A stretch of 64,000 nt of DNA from assembly GCF_043641665.1 (NCBI RefSeq), contig NC_092192.1, positions 1,091,501 to 1,155,500 of the forward strand. The letters are read 5' to 3'. A program made the position numbers and the translations under genes. Below the pieces are notes generated by a model that was not told the origin of the DNA, did not search any database, and worked only from the letters and a program-made list of their open reading frames with translations. This DNA comes from Enoplosus armatus (lineage: Eukaryota > Chordata > Actinopteri > Centrarchiformes > Enoplosidae). Shown in pieces: positions 33,901-63,860 of the stretch (position 1 is its first letter; every line of letters starts with the position of its first letter).

Positions 33901-36900
33901 GACAATACTTCTGTACTTTTTACTTAAGTAAGATTTTGAATGCAGGACATTTACTTATGGTGGAGTATTTTTACCCTTTTGTATTACTACTTTTACTGAA
34001 GTAAAGGATCTGAATACTGTCTGCATATCTCCTCACTCTGATGGTGGCTTGTAGGCATAAATGTGAATTAACACATAAATTAGAGGTGTAAAAGTACGTT
34101 TTATGAAATATTGGAAAACATTAGAATCTTAAAACGTGTTCAGAAAAGCTTAAAAACTCAAATGTAACGTGAGCTCACAGTTGACGTTTTTCCTCTGCAG
34201 GCTGCTGATGTACCTGAAGCTTCGCTGTGATCTGCCCCCCAAGAGGTCAGTTTTTATTTCTTCTTTGGTGGAACTGCTAAAGACTTGAAGACATCTGAAA
34301 CATGACAAGGAGACACAACTACACACTGGTTTTATCTAAGAGACAACTACACACTGGTTTTATCTAAGAGACAACTGCACACTGGTTTTATCTAAGAGAC
34401 AACTACACACTGGTTTTATATAAGAGACAACTACACACTGGTTTTATCTAAGAGACAACTGCACACTGGTTTTATATAAGAGACAACTACACACTGGTTT
34501 TATATAAGACACAACTACACACTGGTTTTATCTAAGAGACACAACTACACACTGGTTTTATATAAGAGACAACTACACACTGGTTTTATATAAGAGACAA
34601 CTACACACTGGTTTTATATAAGAGACACAACTGCACACTGGTTTTATCTAAGAGACAACTACACACTGGTTTTATATAAGAGACACAACTACACGCTGGT
34701 TTTATATAAGAGACAACTACACGCTGGTTTTATATAAGACACAACTACACACAGGTTTTATCTAAGAGACAACTGCACACTGGTTTTATATAAGAGACAA
34801 CTGCACACTGGTTTTATATAAGAGACACAGCTACACACTGGTTTTATATAAGAGACAACTACACACTGGTTTTATATAAGAGACAACTACACACTGGTTT
34901 TATATAAGAGACAACTGCACACTGGTTTTATATAAGAGACACCTACACACTGGTTTTATATAAGAGACACAACTACACGCTGGTTTTATATAAGAGACAA
35001 CTACACACTGGTTTTATATAAGAGACAACTACACACTGGTTTTATATAAGAGACACAACTACACACTGGTTTTATATAAGACACAACTACACACTGGTTT
35101 TATATAAGAGACACAACTGCACACTGGTTTTATATAAGAGACACAACTACACACTGGTTTTATATAAGACACAACTACACACTGGTTTTATATAAGACAC
35201 AACTGCACACTGGTTTTATATAAGAGACACAACTACACACTGGTTTTATATAAGAGACACAACTACACACTGGTTTTATATAAGACACAACTACACACTG
35301 GTTTTATATAAGACACAACTGCACACTGGTTTTATATAAGAGACACAACTACACACTGGTTTTATATAAGAGACACAACTACACACTGGTTTTATATAAG
35401 AGACACCTACACACTGGTTTTATATAAGAGACAACTACATACTGGTTTTATATAAGACACAACTGCACACTGGTTTTATATAAGACACAACTACACACTG
35501 GTTTTATATAAGAGACACGACTACACACTGGTTTTATATAAGAGACACAACTACACACTGGTTTTATATAAGACACAACTACACACTGGTTTTATATAAG
35601 AGACACGACTACACACTGGTTTTATATAAGACACAACTACACACTGGTTTTCTGTAAGAGACACGACTACACACTGGTTTTATATAAGAGACAACCACAT
35701 ACTGGTTTTATATAAGAGACAACTACACACTGGTTTTATATAAGAGACACAACTGCACACTGGTTTTATATAAGAGACACGACTACACACTGGTTTTATA
35801 TAAGAGACACGACTACACACTGGTTTTATATAAGACACAACTACACACTGGTTTTCTGTAAGAGACACGACTACACACTGGTTTTATATAAGAGACAACC
35901 ACATACTGGTTTTATATAAGAGACACAACTACACACTGGTTTTATATAAGAGACACAACTGCACACTGGTTTTATATAAGAGACACGACTGCACACTGGT
36001 TTTATATAAGAGACACGACTGCACACTGGTTTTAAGTCATTGTTTTGTGTTTGCAGCGCTGCCATCAACGTCTGTGCCACCATCCCAGTTCCCAAAGGCT
36101 CTGTGAGGTGAGACGCTCCCATTCAAATGTAGCTGCTCTCCTAAAACCTAATGTTTGTTATGGAAATCAGTCAGGATGCAAAGAAGCTCGACCAAATTCA
36201 GAGCTGACCACGCGTCACTCTGAATTTGAATATGAGTCTTGTTGTTTTTTGTGTTTCTCTCGTGTCTGTGATGAAGAGGACTCTGTGAAGAGGAAGTCAC
36301 CAGAGTTCCTCAACTCTGTGAGGAAATCACACTCTCTTGTTGGGCGCTCAGCTCGGTTTTTAAATAGGAAACAACATTAACAAAGTAGGAAGCATCACAG
36401 ATGAGCAGAAGGAAGCACTTCTAATTTGTTATTTAAAGTCATGGAAATTTCGATGAACGATGGGTGGAAGGCCAGGTGCTGTAGATATTATACTGAAGCA
36501 GAAGCTTTGGACTTGTTAGAGGTGTTCATTCAGAGTGCGTCCACGCTGAGCCGACTAGATTTAAATACATCTATTTCTCTCTGTTTTAACCCTCCAAACA
36601 CACTAAAACATCTCCAGAGTGTGTAAATCTTAAAACAGCAGAGGCCAGATGTATAAACGATGCCACTTCCCTCATAAACTGAACGCAAAACTGCTGAATC
36701 TCTTCTTCTTCTTCGCCCTCAAAACTGCATCACAGCCAACATCTGGTGGAGAGGCGACATGGTGTTTAACCAAGCGGCGGTTTCTTCAGCCAACATAGTT
36801 TAAAGGTTGTGGTGGAAACGGAGGCCTGTATGACGTCAGTATGTTGTTTGTTTATTTAATTTATTTGAGAATAAAACTGACTTATAACACAGTTTCAGGG

Positions 36901-38769
36901 TTGTAAATGACGGCAGAACAATGAGTCATAAAGCTTCGTGTATATTCTGAGTTTCTCCACGACACGAGAGATGTCATTGATAAACAGCCGCTGCTTCATT
37001 TCTGGGGGAATAATGTTTTTTTATGGTCAAAAAGGCCAAATGATATTATTAATATGTGTATTTCAAGTTTGTTAGACTTTATTAGTCCATTAAAAATCAG
37101 TATTAGATGTCACAGAATCATTTTACTGGAATTTACCAACGTTCTATTAACTTTGTAGATTTATGATTCGTGTAGACATTTGGATGTAAACTGAAAGCTT
37201 TCATCAGGGGCTGAATATTTTTGTTGGAAGGCCAGATTTAGCCCCCGGGCCGCTGTTGAACAACATCAAGGGCTGCGTCGGTGGGGGGGGTGTTGTTGCT
37301 TCATGTGAGACAATGAAATCCAATCCAGGAAGTCCAGTTTGAGTAACGCCGAGCGTGATGTAAACAGCAGAAATACAGCGTTCACGTTCACAAATCATCT
37401 ACCAGGAACATGTGTGATTTAAAGGAAGACCCTGACCCCTGCTGCAACAGCCCGCAGGACTTTAACAACACGTATCCAGCCGTGATGCACATAAACGCAC
37501 CGTCCAGTCTGGACTGAAAATCCCTCTGTGGCTCTTTGTGGAAAATGACAGTTACATCATGTGAAAGCCTTCAGCAGGATTATCTCTCAAATCACCTTCC
37601 GGGTGCTCACCTCTGGAAGCCTTTCTGCCTCACTGCTTCATCTCTGGAACAGGATGACCTCTGACCTCCTCGGGGGTCACCTGTACTTTCTAAAGTTGTG
37701 ATGTTTCATCTCTTGAGTGGAGGAGCGTGAATGAGTCCGTTGAGTTGACCTGGTGTGTGTTGTGGGTTCAGTTTGTCGCAGGAGCTCAGCAGTCCGGATC
37801 AGAGCGCCGAGCTGAAGCTGCAGAGCCGAGCCTTGGACTGGCAGATCCCTCGCTTCCCTGGAGGAACACAACTCTCTGCTCTGTTCAAGGTGACCACACA
37901 CACGCAAACACACACAAACAAGTAGTGCCCCTTTAGCCATGCTAGCAGCGTGCCTCGAGGGATGCTAATGTCAGTCAGTCCTCCACTCTGGTCCAGACTG
38001 AAACACCTCAACAGCTGTTGGATGGATTGTGATGAAATGTGCTTCACAGAGCTGCTAACATGGCTGCAGACTCCATATTCAAATATTCATATATAAAAAT
38101 ATAAATGTTGTAGAGCTGCACGTAGTAGTCAATAAATTGACAAGTCGATCAACAGAAAATTAATCAGCAACTATTTTGATAATTTATTAATCATCTTTCA
38201 AAATGTGATTTCAGGTTGTTAAATGTGAGAACTTGCTGCGTTTATTTGTCTCGTTACAGCAAGTTAAACCTCTTTGAGTTTTGGACAAAAAAAGACATTT
38301 GACGTCGATGCCTTTGTGCCCTAGGAGGCATTTTACACAGTTCTCTGGTAGACAGGCAAAACTGACCCCCCCATATCCATATCATCAGCACTAAACTACG
38401 TTCTTCTTTCAAGGACATTTAGTCGGAAATCACAGAAGCTGTAAAATAAAGTGTTTCTTACACTCGGCGTAGCAGGTGGAGCTGTGGAGCAGACGCTGCT
38501 CGCTGTAGAAGTTACTTCACAAAGTAAATGTATGATGATGTGACCCCCGGCCTCCTCCTGTGTGCGCCTGTTTTCAGCTGGAGGTCCCCGGCCTCAGCTC
38601 GGCCTCCATGTTGGAGGTCGGTCCGGTCGGTCTGAGCTTCGAACTGCCCAAGCTCACCGCCACGGGGCTGCAGATCCGCTTCCTCCGCCTGTCTCCGGTC
38701 CAGCCCGGCCCGTCGCAGCGCTGGGTCCGATACGTCACCCACTCTGACTCCTACACCATCCGGGTTTAA
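26883..38769 (+). CDS. ap4m1: AP-4 complex subunit mu-1, complete, fifteen coding exons
   Basis: Exons are 26883-26940, 27476-27561, 27856-27962, 28334-28430, 28698-28808, 29103-29180, 30014-30076, 30291-30357, 30857-30910, 31615-31721, 32785-32876, 34201-34245, 36057-36107, 37772-37889 and 38578-38769. They join in frame to 441 residues (human 453). The start [19 protein letters not shown] and the end SDSYTIRV match AP4M1. Residues 1 to about 140 form the longin-like domain that packs on the beta-4 subunit ([24 protein letters not shown]); a linker includes [16 protein letters not shown]; the mu-homology domain runs from about 180 ([12 protein letters not shown]) to the end and binds tyrosine-based cargo signals. 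AP-4 sorts cargo such as ATG9A and APP at the trans-Golgi network, without clathrin. The start ATG sits at the beginning of its exon, one or two bases after an acceptor, so an upstream non-coding exon is likely. Identity is secure. Confidence 0.96.
27125..27350 (-). mobile_element. LINE reverse transcriptase fragment in ap4m1 intron 1
   Basis: The minus strand reads through [19 protein letters not shown], then [20 protein letters not shown] and [18 protein letters not shown]. This is the well-known C-terminal part of the reverse transcriptase-like ORF of a fish non-LTR retrotransposon. Only about 75 codons remain; the catalytic core and the 5' portion are absent, so it is a truncated dead copy, opposite in orientation to ap4m1. 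It is flanked by AT-rich sequence (tatatatata, tatactata). Confidence 0.8.
29062..29086 (+). repeat. (GTT)8 trinucleotide tract close to an ap4m1 splice acceptor
   Basis: A ttgttgttg run ends about 15 bases before the acceptor of ap4m1 exon 6 (exon starts 29103). It forms most of the T-rich tract upstream of that acceptor. Confidence 0.85.
30916..30983 (+). repeat. Interrupted (CA)n just after the ap4m1 exon 9 donor
   Basis: CA dinucleotides with two G interruptions begin 6 bases after the donor (exon ends 30910). The donor sequence gtaaaac runs directly into the tract. Confidence 0.95.
32880..33241 (+). repeat. Minisatellite of 'cacagtctagaccta / cagtccagtcc' units in ap4m1 intron 11
   Basis: Units of about 12-13 bases (cccacagtccagt, cccacagtctaga, cctacagtccagt, ttccacagtctag) repeat about 27 times, beginning four bases after the donor at 32877. 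Higher-order blocks of four units recur. Confidence 0.93.
33330..34025. repeat. Two dispersed fish repeats in ap4m1 intron 11
   Basis: The left part (about 33330-33720) is a 'ttagcttagcataaagacta' copy with gctagcctggctctgtccaa and gtttctgtacagattaaact. The right part (about 33880-34025) is a reversed 'aagtattcagatcc' copy with tttaagtacattttgctgac and aagtaaaggatctgaatact. A TTTCTGTACAGATTAAAC stretch is shared with 40658-40675, showing that both belong to one larger element. Confidence 0.55.
34310..36034 (+). repeat. 28-30 bp minisatellite, about 59 units, in ap4m1 intron 12
   Basis: The unit is agacaactacacactggttt followed by tatataag, with length variants (agacacaac adds two bases) and point variants (tatctaag at the left end, cgacta and gcacac further right). 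It fills almost all of intron 12, from 64 bases after exon 12 to 22 bases before exon 13. Every unit carries TTTTATATAA, a TATA-box-like string on both strands. Confidence 0.96.
36160..37760 (+). other. ap4m1 intron 13, no recognisable feature
   Basis: I see no exon-like frame or known repeat apart from a run of ten G near 37283-37291 and simple AT-rich patches. It is the least repeat-laden intron of the gene. Confidence 0.5.
37935..38220. repeat. Two dispersed fish repeats in ap4m1 intron 14
   Basis: A copy of the 'tttggtttatgacc' family (gatgctaatgtcagtcagtc, ctccactctggtccagactg, aaacacctc) is followed by an 'attaatcg' copy (gtagtcaataaattgacaag, aactattttgataatttat). Neither contains coding sequence. 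Confidence 0.55.
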
Positions 38770-38856
38770 CTTCTGTGTCTCTGCTTACCGCCTCATCAGT
38801 TTCATGATGAAGCAGCAAGAACATGATGTTTTATTGACTGAAGACTGAACCAAGGA

Positions 38857-38862
38857 AATAAA
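38857..38862 (+). terminator. Poly(A) signal for ap4m1
   Basis: AATAAA lies 88 bases after the ap4m1 stop codon. A second, weaker hexamer ATTAAA follows near 38979. A short 3' UTR is the simplest reading. Confidence 0.6.
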
Positions 38863-39189
38863 ACAAATAATGTGAATGTTCTTTCAAAATAAGATATATA
38901 TGTGAGTATCTCTATTGTATTTTTATTCAGTTACATGCTGACTGTATTTATTTCTGTTTTAAAAAAACTGGACTTGCATTAAAATCCATGTAGAGTGAAA
39001 AAGTATTAAAAAGTTTGTTGTACATTTGTTGGACTGCAACCTGCAGAGGCTCTTTATTCTGACAAATACATTCGCCAGGATACAACCAGTGTACTGCGTA
39101 ACATGTTTATTTTTAATGAAATGATCAGTCTGGTATGATTTATATTTCTCTTCATGTCAACAAACCTCATGTTGAGACTCAAAACATTA

Positions 39190-40460
39190 ACCTGTCAGTC
39201 CGTCCTGTCTCACTTCCTGTCTGTGGCTCTCAGCTCTCAGCCCATTGGTTCCTGCTGAAGACGTCAATCTTTAAAAACTCCTCACAAATATATAGTTTCA
39301 TGTCTGAAAAGGCTCAGTCATTCCCTCAAACAGCTGCTGGCTGTAGTTTTGATCAAACTAACGGGAGGAAATAGTGCGTCCGTTGGGGACTATTTTCAGC
39401 AGCGGATGAATCTGCGTGGTGCTGTAGTGAGTATTTGGGGCAGCAGGACGGTGTGTGTGGGACTGAGTCCAGATAAACTACAGTGTCCTGAAACTTTAGT
39501 TGTTGGAGATACATTGTGTATCCAACTCATCGGCCTTCTCAGGACAGTGTCTGTAAGTAAAGGTCAAGTCATTTCATCTTCATATGACTGAATGTATTTG
39601 GTGTTTCTGTGTTTGTACTCTGAGTTATTCTATTTCTATTGTTTATTGTTCTGTTTTAAAACGCTGAGCTTGAATGTTTATTGGCACAAACTCAGCGTCT
39701 TACCAGCAGCTTCAGTGGAGAAATATCAAATATCACTCGAGTTGACCGGAAGCTTTAAAAGCAGAAATTGCCTTTAAAAGCTGGTGTGAAGATTCTCATT
39801 TGTGCTGATTGAATACAACATTTTGCCCAGTGACCTGTTTCACTTCTCTTTTAGGACTTCTCTCTGGTAATAATACACCCTTTGTGGTTTATTGTCGGTT
39901 TCAACCTTTGTGAATGACCTTTAAACATTTTAAACATGATGTAAGTATAGTTAAACTGTCTGAAAAACATGTAGTAAAAGGATTTTGGAAACTTCTTATC
40001 CTCTGAGCAGCTTCACAGGAGGAGGAGGATGGTGATGGTGAAGATGGAGGGAGTGAAGGTGAACCTTTTCCCGGTCCCTGTGAGGAAGTTGAGGCTGGTC
40101 TGCAGCAGCTTGCAGTGATGGGATACAGCAAAAGGAAAATATCCAGGAAGTGAATCATGAGCAAGAGGTTGTCGAAACACACAGCTCTGACAGGAGTCTG
40201 CTCAGCCCTGAACACCCTGTCCCAAAAACTCAATCCATTCAGTTCTGTGGCTCACAGCTCACTGGTTCCTACTGAAGACTCTTAAAAACACCTCACAAAT
40301 ATATAGTTTCATGTTTCAAAAGGCTCAGTCATTTCCTCAAACAGCTGCTCGCTGTAGTTTTTATCAAACTAACTGGAGGAAACAGTGCATTTGTTGGGGA
40401 CTATTTTCAGCGGCAGATGAATCCACATGTGGTGTGTGGATTGGTACTTTATAAGGTGGC
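39190..40460 (+). repeat. Two direct copies of a ~230-bp dispersed repeat between ap4m1 and arrb2
   Basis: The first copy (about 39215-39420) and the second (about 40245-40425) share cattggttcc or cactggttcc, ctcacaaatatatagtttca, aaaaggctcagtcatt, caaacagctgct, tgtagttttgatcaaactaa and gttggggactattttcagc. A third, partial copy lies at 60375-60490 after arrb2. No coding capacity is apparent. The family is not assigned. Confidence 0.75.
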
Positions 40461-40559
40461 AGTGGTGGGACATAACTAAGTACATTTACTCATGTACTGC
40501 GCTCCAGTTACTCACTGACATGTCTTTGTGTTTGGTCACCAAACACGCTGATGTTTTAC

Positions 40560-40870
40560 AGCTTATTGTCTTTGAGGTTAAGTGGCGAACACATTAGTCT
40601 CCTGGAGTCCGGCACAAAGACCCTGTTACAGCCAGGTGTCATTTTATACATCAGTTTCTGTACAGATTAAACAAACGAGATATAACGTGTTTATTTGTGA
40701 ATTGTCGAGGTGCTTCCAGGTGGATTTGTTAGCTTTGGACAGAGCCAGGCTAGCTGTTTCCCCCTGTTTTCAGTCTTTATGCTAAGCTAATCAGCTGCTG
40801 AGTGTAGCTTCATATTTACCTACAGACATGAGAGAAGCATCAATCTGAACATCCGACTCACAAGAAAATA
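40560..40870 (+). repeat. Dispersed fish repeat, 'tagtctttatgctaagctaa' family, plus orientation
   Basis: The copy includes gtttctgtacagattaaaca, gaggtgcttccaggtggatt, tagctgtttccccctgtttt, cagtctttatgctaagctaa and tacagacatgagagaagcat. It ends about 540 bases before the arrb2 start codon. A (GTT)5 run follows at 40938-40955. Confidence 0.6.
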
Positions 40871-41179
40871 ATCTCAAACTTTTGCTTTTTAAAAAAAGTG
40901 TGTCAGTTAATTTGGAAGTTAATCTGAGCTGTAGATGTTTGTTGTTGTTGTTGTTGAGGACAGACAGGTGTACAGCCGTGTGTGTGTGTGTGTGTGTGTG
41001 TAGTCTGAAGTGGGCAGGTGAGTCAGCTGCTGAAACCAGGATCTGGTCTGAATGAACCCTCCACATGCCAGATCCACTCTGACTTAACGATGAATCATCT
41101 TTTGTCTTTTTAACATTTAATGCTTTTTGTTGTCATTTTTCTGGAGACTCTGCGTTGCGCAATGTGATCTGCAGCCCCT

Positions 41180-41180
41180 G

Positions 41181-41214
<34 letters not shown>

Positions 41215-41418
41215 CACACGCGAATCCTGCCTTTGCGGAAGCCAGAGGAGCCGAGGCGGCGCTAAATTAAATTAGCATACTAACTAGTTAGCCGTGCGCC
41301 GATGTGGATGGACGGGTGAACGGAGCTTCCTGAAGAAATACTCATCTTCTAAAGTCAAGACACCTCCGATTCCGGGCTCATTTTGTTGGGATCTTGTTGC
41401 CGTCCGCCTGCCGAGGAG
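41180..41418 (+). promoter_or_regulatory. arrb2 proximal promoter and 5' UTR with a (CA)n tract
   Basis: A CA tract with one G interruption covers 41180-41220, then a GC-rich stretch (cctttgcggaagccagagga, gccgaggcggcgctaaatta) precedes the start codon. No TATA or CCAAT box is evident at a usual distance. The GC rise continues to about 41560, past exon 1. Confidence 0.4.
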
Positions 41419-59463
<18,045 letters not shown>

Positions 59464-60374
59464 GAGCTCGCCAACCTTCATACGCTCGCTTCAACACCAC
59501 CTCACACGTACACACACACACACACACACACACACTCCTACTCTTCACGTTACATTCCCCGGTGGAGGGGATGGATGAGGGCATGTTTGGACGGAGGCCT
59601 CACAGGGGCTCGGTGGTGTTCTTCCTCTCTTGCTTCAGCCATTCGTCATGCCGCCGCCATTTTCGCCGCCGTCTTCTCCATCTGTCTCCTCTGTTTCTCT
59701 TTTTGCTGAAGGTTGAAAAACTAAATGTTAACCAGCTGCAGGACAGATGTTGGCGGCGTGGATCGAATCTCTGCTGTTTCTTTCTGTGTAGTCGGGACGT
59801 TCGGGTGTGGGCGGAGCTCGTGAAATACTGAGGAGGTTTAACATGTGAAGGAACGACTGATCTGAAGTCAGCTGAAGTAGAAAAAAAAGAAGCTGAAGAG
59901 TCGCAGCAGCAGCGCTCATCCTCTTTTACTTTGAAATCTTTTTGAATGTCGACGGTTTCCGCGGCGACGATCACCATCTTGTACAAACAGAATATATATT
60001 TGAAACAGAAAAAGAAGTGTTCTACGAGCAGTTGAGGTCTGTGTTCAGTGGTGATCGCCGTGTCTCCTCCAGTAAATACTGAAGATGCTTTTTACATCGT
60101 GGCTGCAAAGGGAGGAAACACACACACACACACACACAGCGACTGAAGTTCGATTTCACCAGCATCCACTCTCCCGCTCTCGTCTCGCTCTGAACTTGAA
60201 CCCTGTCGTCCATTTTGTGAACTGTTGTCATGGCGTCACGTTGGGTCAGCCGCACGTTTCTGTAGTTTGTTAAGAATCATTCCAGCGCCGACGGAGTTGT
60301 TTCCTTTTTATTTAAAACTCTTCTGAAGCTAAAGAATAAGTTGGGTTGTGTTCATTCAACATGTTGGTCCGTCT

Positions 60375-60490
60375 CTCAGTCCTGTCTGACTTCCTGTCTG
60401 ACTTCCTGTCTGGCTCTCAGCTCCGAGCCCATTGGTTCCTACTGTAAATCTTTAAAAACACAGATATGTAGCTTCATCTTAGAAACTAGA
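60375..60490 (+). repeat. Third, partial copy of the repeat at 39215-39420 and 40245-40425
   Basis: Shared words are ctctcagctccgagcccatt, ggttcctactgtaaatcttt, aaaaacacagatatgtagct and tcatctta. It is shorter than the two copies before arrb2. Together they bracket the gene. Confidence 0.6.
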
Positions 60491-60574
60491 CCTGCAAGCA
60501 GGTACACACCAGGGTCCAACAGAAGCTCGGGGTCTTTGTCTTTGTGGGACAAGACTTCATATAAATGACCTCCT

Positions 60575-60616
60575 CATCATCATCATCATCATCATCATTA
60601 TTATTATTATTATTAT
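60575..60616 (+). repeat. (CAT)8 followed by (TAT)7
   Basis: A compound trinucleotide tract in the probable 3' UTR of arrb2: catcatcat running into tattattat. Confidence 0.92.
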
Positions 60617-60850
60617 TCCTGTACATAAAGTGAGGTGGACTAATAACTATTACTGCTATTATTCTGTAAGTTTGTAATTGTTGACAGATCCAATGAAAAG
60701 ACCAAAGCCAACAACCAACAGCTCGGCACTGTAATCTTTAACAAACGTTACTCGGAGCAGGACATGCAGCGTATGTGGAGTATTAGGGCCAGATTACCAA
60801 TCGTAATATTCTGAAAATAAAGAAAAACGTGACCTGTTTCTAGAATGAAG

Positions 60851-63800
60851 TCAGATTTTGTGGTTCCTGCTGAAGTGTCACATCGTTCCATCTCAGACGT
60901 GTTGGCAGGTGTGTTGGGGTCTGATGGTCTGAAGCCAAGTAATCTTTTAAAAAGGGAAGTAGTTTGTTAGTATAAACGTTGTCGCGTGCGGCGCAGAGGA
61001 ATAAGCTACATCAGACTTCGGACACCGACAGTACTTGTTAGAAACACCAGCTTCAGAGTCTGGATCAGCTGGTTTGAGTTGTTGACAGTAAGAAACAGAA
61101 TATCAGCAGGATGCCGGCTGTGAGGCCTCTCGGGCTCGTCCGGTTGGACCTGAACTTCAGGGAAGTGAACCGATCACTGATGACGAGGCGCTCCAGTGTT
61201 TCAGTCTTTGTTCATTGACTTCATGTTTCCTTCTTTTCTGTGACGGAGCTGAAGGGAAGTTGTGGAGCAGCTACAGTCTGTAACATGTCACCTTCCTCCT
61301 CTTCTTCACTCGGTGTGAACGTGTTAACATGGAAAACGTTAAAAACACCAAACCGTCTTAAAGATGAGCACAAACTCCGATCACGCTGGAATCGTTTCTT
61401 AAACTGGGATCAAACTTTAGACCCGAGTTGGACCTTGAGTCACTCGACTCGACCTTTGACCTTCTGGTTTCTGTTCCTTTTCTGAAACGCAGAGCAGCTC
61501 TTCATCACTTCTTTAGTGATGAAGAGCTTTAAAACTGAGCTGTGAAGTTTCTCCTGTGACTCGATCCCACCGGGTTTAAACTGTCATCTTCGGCTTGTTA
61601 AAGGGAAACACTGGTGTTTAAAATGATCCTCCCACCGACTGAAAGGCACTTTCAGCAAATACGAACGAATACTTTTAGTGTTTTCCTCTGAGGCATCGAG
61701 CTGCGTCTTGTAATTCAGTAACTTCTGTAAGCTGCATCGTGCCTTCTGCATCTCGCTGGTGCCAACATGAAGAGATCTTTTAACTGCCAGTCCCTCCTTC
61801 TGTGTGAGTTTTTGTGGCTAAAAACAGAGTTTGCAGCATTTTCAATGAAAAACAAGTAAAAACTTCTGTAAGAGAAGAAATGCCAATTTATAACAACATG
61901 AGGGTGATGATTCAGTGTTTCCATACATCATACCTCTTATATTAGAGGAGAGTCACAGTCTTTATGTCGAAATGGCTTCAATTTCAAATGCAGGAGAATA
62001 GAAAAATAAGTTTCTCGTCAACCATCTGATTTTAAATGCTAAATATTAAATGACAAATAAGCAACAACCCTGAGTTCTGTCTGTCAGGCAGAGGAGGCGT
62101 TATCATGTGACCTAAATATGTGATAACAACTAAACCATCTCCATGACAACTGAGCAACTCAATCCAGCGAAGAAGGCCATGAGATGTTTGAAAGCTGCGG
62201 AAACAACAAACAAGTCGTCGGATCTCATGTTGAGATTTTCGGAGAAAAAGTAATTGTTGTAATATCACTTGTGAAGTTGTGACTTTTTGAAAAACGTACT
62301 TGTGTAACATTCTGACTTTTGTCTCATAAGATTTGGACATTATTCTTGTAACGTCTTTAATCATCAATGATGTCTTTTTTTCTGCAACATTAAGACTTTT
62401 TTCATAAAATTATGACTTTATTCTCAAACTACAATTTATGTTCTCGTGTATTTGTCACTTTATTCTTAAAAAACAAATGTAACGTTTCTTGAAATTACTG
62501 ACTTAAAAGTAAAACCACATTTATTTCCATAATATCACAACTTCATTACTAAAATATTACATACATTATACATCTTCTTTTCTCGTAAAGACACACAACA
62601 ACAACAACAACAGCGGCTATAATTCTGCCAACATCCTCCTTTTAATATCAAATATCGTACAAAATAGCACAAATGACCAAAGTTATTCAATATTTGACCT
62701 AAAATATTGCAACTTTTTTTCTTAAATTGACTAAATTAAATTCTTCTTCTTAAATTAAATTTTATTCTCAGTGTTTGGCCTTTTTCTCGTGAAATGACGA
62801 GAATGTAATTTTTAACCTTTTTCCTCAAACCTCCAGATGTAATAATAGTCTGAAAGTATCTCCCTCCTTTTCCTGTGAGGTCAATGTCATGTGACAAAGT
62901 ACAGTAAAGCAGTACCAGTAACCTGATTAAAATAAATGGGACGGCACCAGTGTTTCCCTTCAAACCACCACATGAACCTCCTGCCTGCTCTCCTCCCGAC
63001 CTTCATCCATGTTTAAATGTTATTTTTATTTTCATGATTCAAACTCAGACGTGATGTGAAGGACTTCAGCAGCTCCAGGTCTCAGAGGAGTTCAGCTTCC
63101 CGACATTCGTTATATCGCCGTTGAATATCTCAACTTTATTTTCTGCACAGATCAACATTTCACACGACACAAGAGCACTGCACTTTCATTGGACAAACAA
63201 ACCCACAGACCTGCAGACGTTGTTGTTATTTTTTGCTTATTTCAGGAGACAAAGAAGAAGAATGTTGATCTTTTTTTGACGCTCGGGCCATTTTTAGAAA
63301 TTGTTTTTTTTGTGTTTTCGACAAGTTTCCAGCTTCACGCAAACCAACAAACTCATTTTTATTTAATTTTTTTTAATCTTAAAACTGCCAAATTTCCCTC
63401 CCTTCCTCCTTCGCTCAGTCAGTCATTGAAGCTGCGACCCAGAAGGGAAGAAGAAGAAGAAGAAACAGACACGGAGCATGTTTTTAATTTTCTGATTTGA
63501 TTTGTTTCCAAGCAGTGCTGTGAATCGTACGAGCTGTGATTCTGTCCTTATTTTGTCGTGCATATGTGGGGTAACTTTGCTAAGTGTGAAAATATTTTGA
63601 CAAGTGCCACGCCCCGGCCTGTGCGATGCTTACCATAATGTCTATAAAACAGGAAGTGATTTCTGCTGGTGGGACGAACACCAGAAAAGATAGAATTATG
63701 ATTATTATGCTTCTGATTATTATTATGGTGACTATTATTATTACTTCTACTGTATCATCATTGCGACCATGATTATTCTCATAATCATTTAAGAGTCTAT

Positions 63801-63854
63801 TGTTTTGCCATGTATTTTTTATTTTGAGATTTTTATTTTAGTTTTCTTTTTATT
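60851..63854 (+). other. Distal arrb2 3' UTR or downstream intergenic DNA
   Basis: Three kilobases with no recognisable gene. The stretch 62250-62830 is a T-rich series of degenerate words such as ctttattctcgtaa and acttgtgtaacattctgact, which resembles the decayed 'acttttttcataaaattatg' low-complexity repeat found in fish. A (GAA)5 run lies near 63450-63465. Confidence 0.4.
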
Positions 63855-63860
63855 ATTAAA
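63855..63860 (+). terminator. Candidate distal poly(A) signal for arrb2
   Basis: ATTAAA follows a T-rich run (gttttctttttatt) and is followed by a GT-rich stretch (ctgtggctgtgtggtgcttc), a typical cleavage-site layout. It would extend the arrb2 3' UTR to about 4.4 kb. It competes with AATAAA at 60816-60821. Confidence 0.4.

Larger units (their letters stand above)
59464..60850 (+). other. arrb2 3' UTR, proximal part
   Basis: The stretch contains a CA tract (59508-59534), a second CA tract (60118-60139), a partial dispersed repeat at 60375-60490, and a (CAT)8-(TAT)7 run at 60575-60616. AATAAA at 60816-60821 is a possible poly(A) signal (3' UTR about 1.35 kb). Open frames here have no recognisable content. 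Confidence 0.5.

Noticed and set aside
35680..36122. Minus-strand frames with repeated VSYIKPVCS
   Set aside because: They translate the 28-30 bp minisatellite of ap4m1 intron 12.
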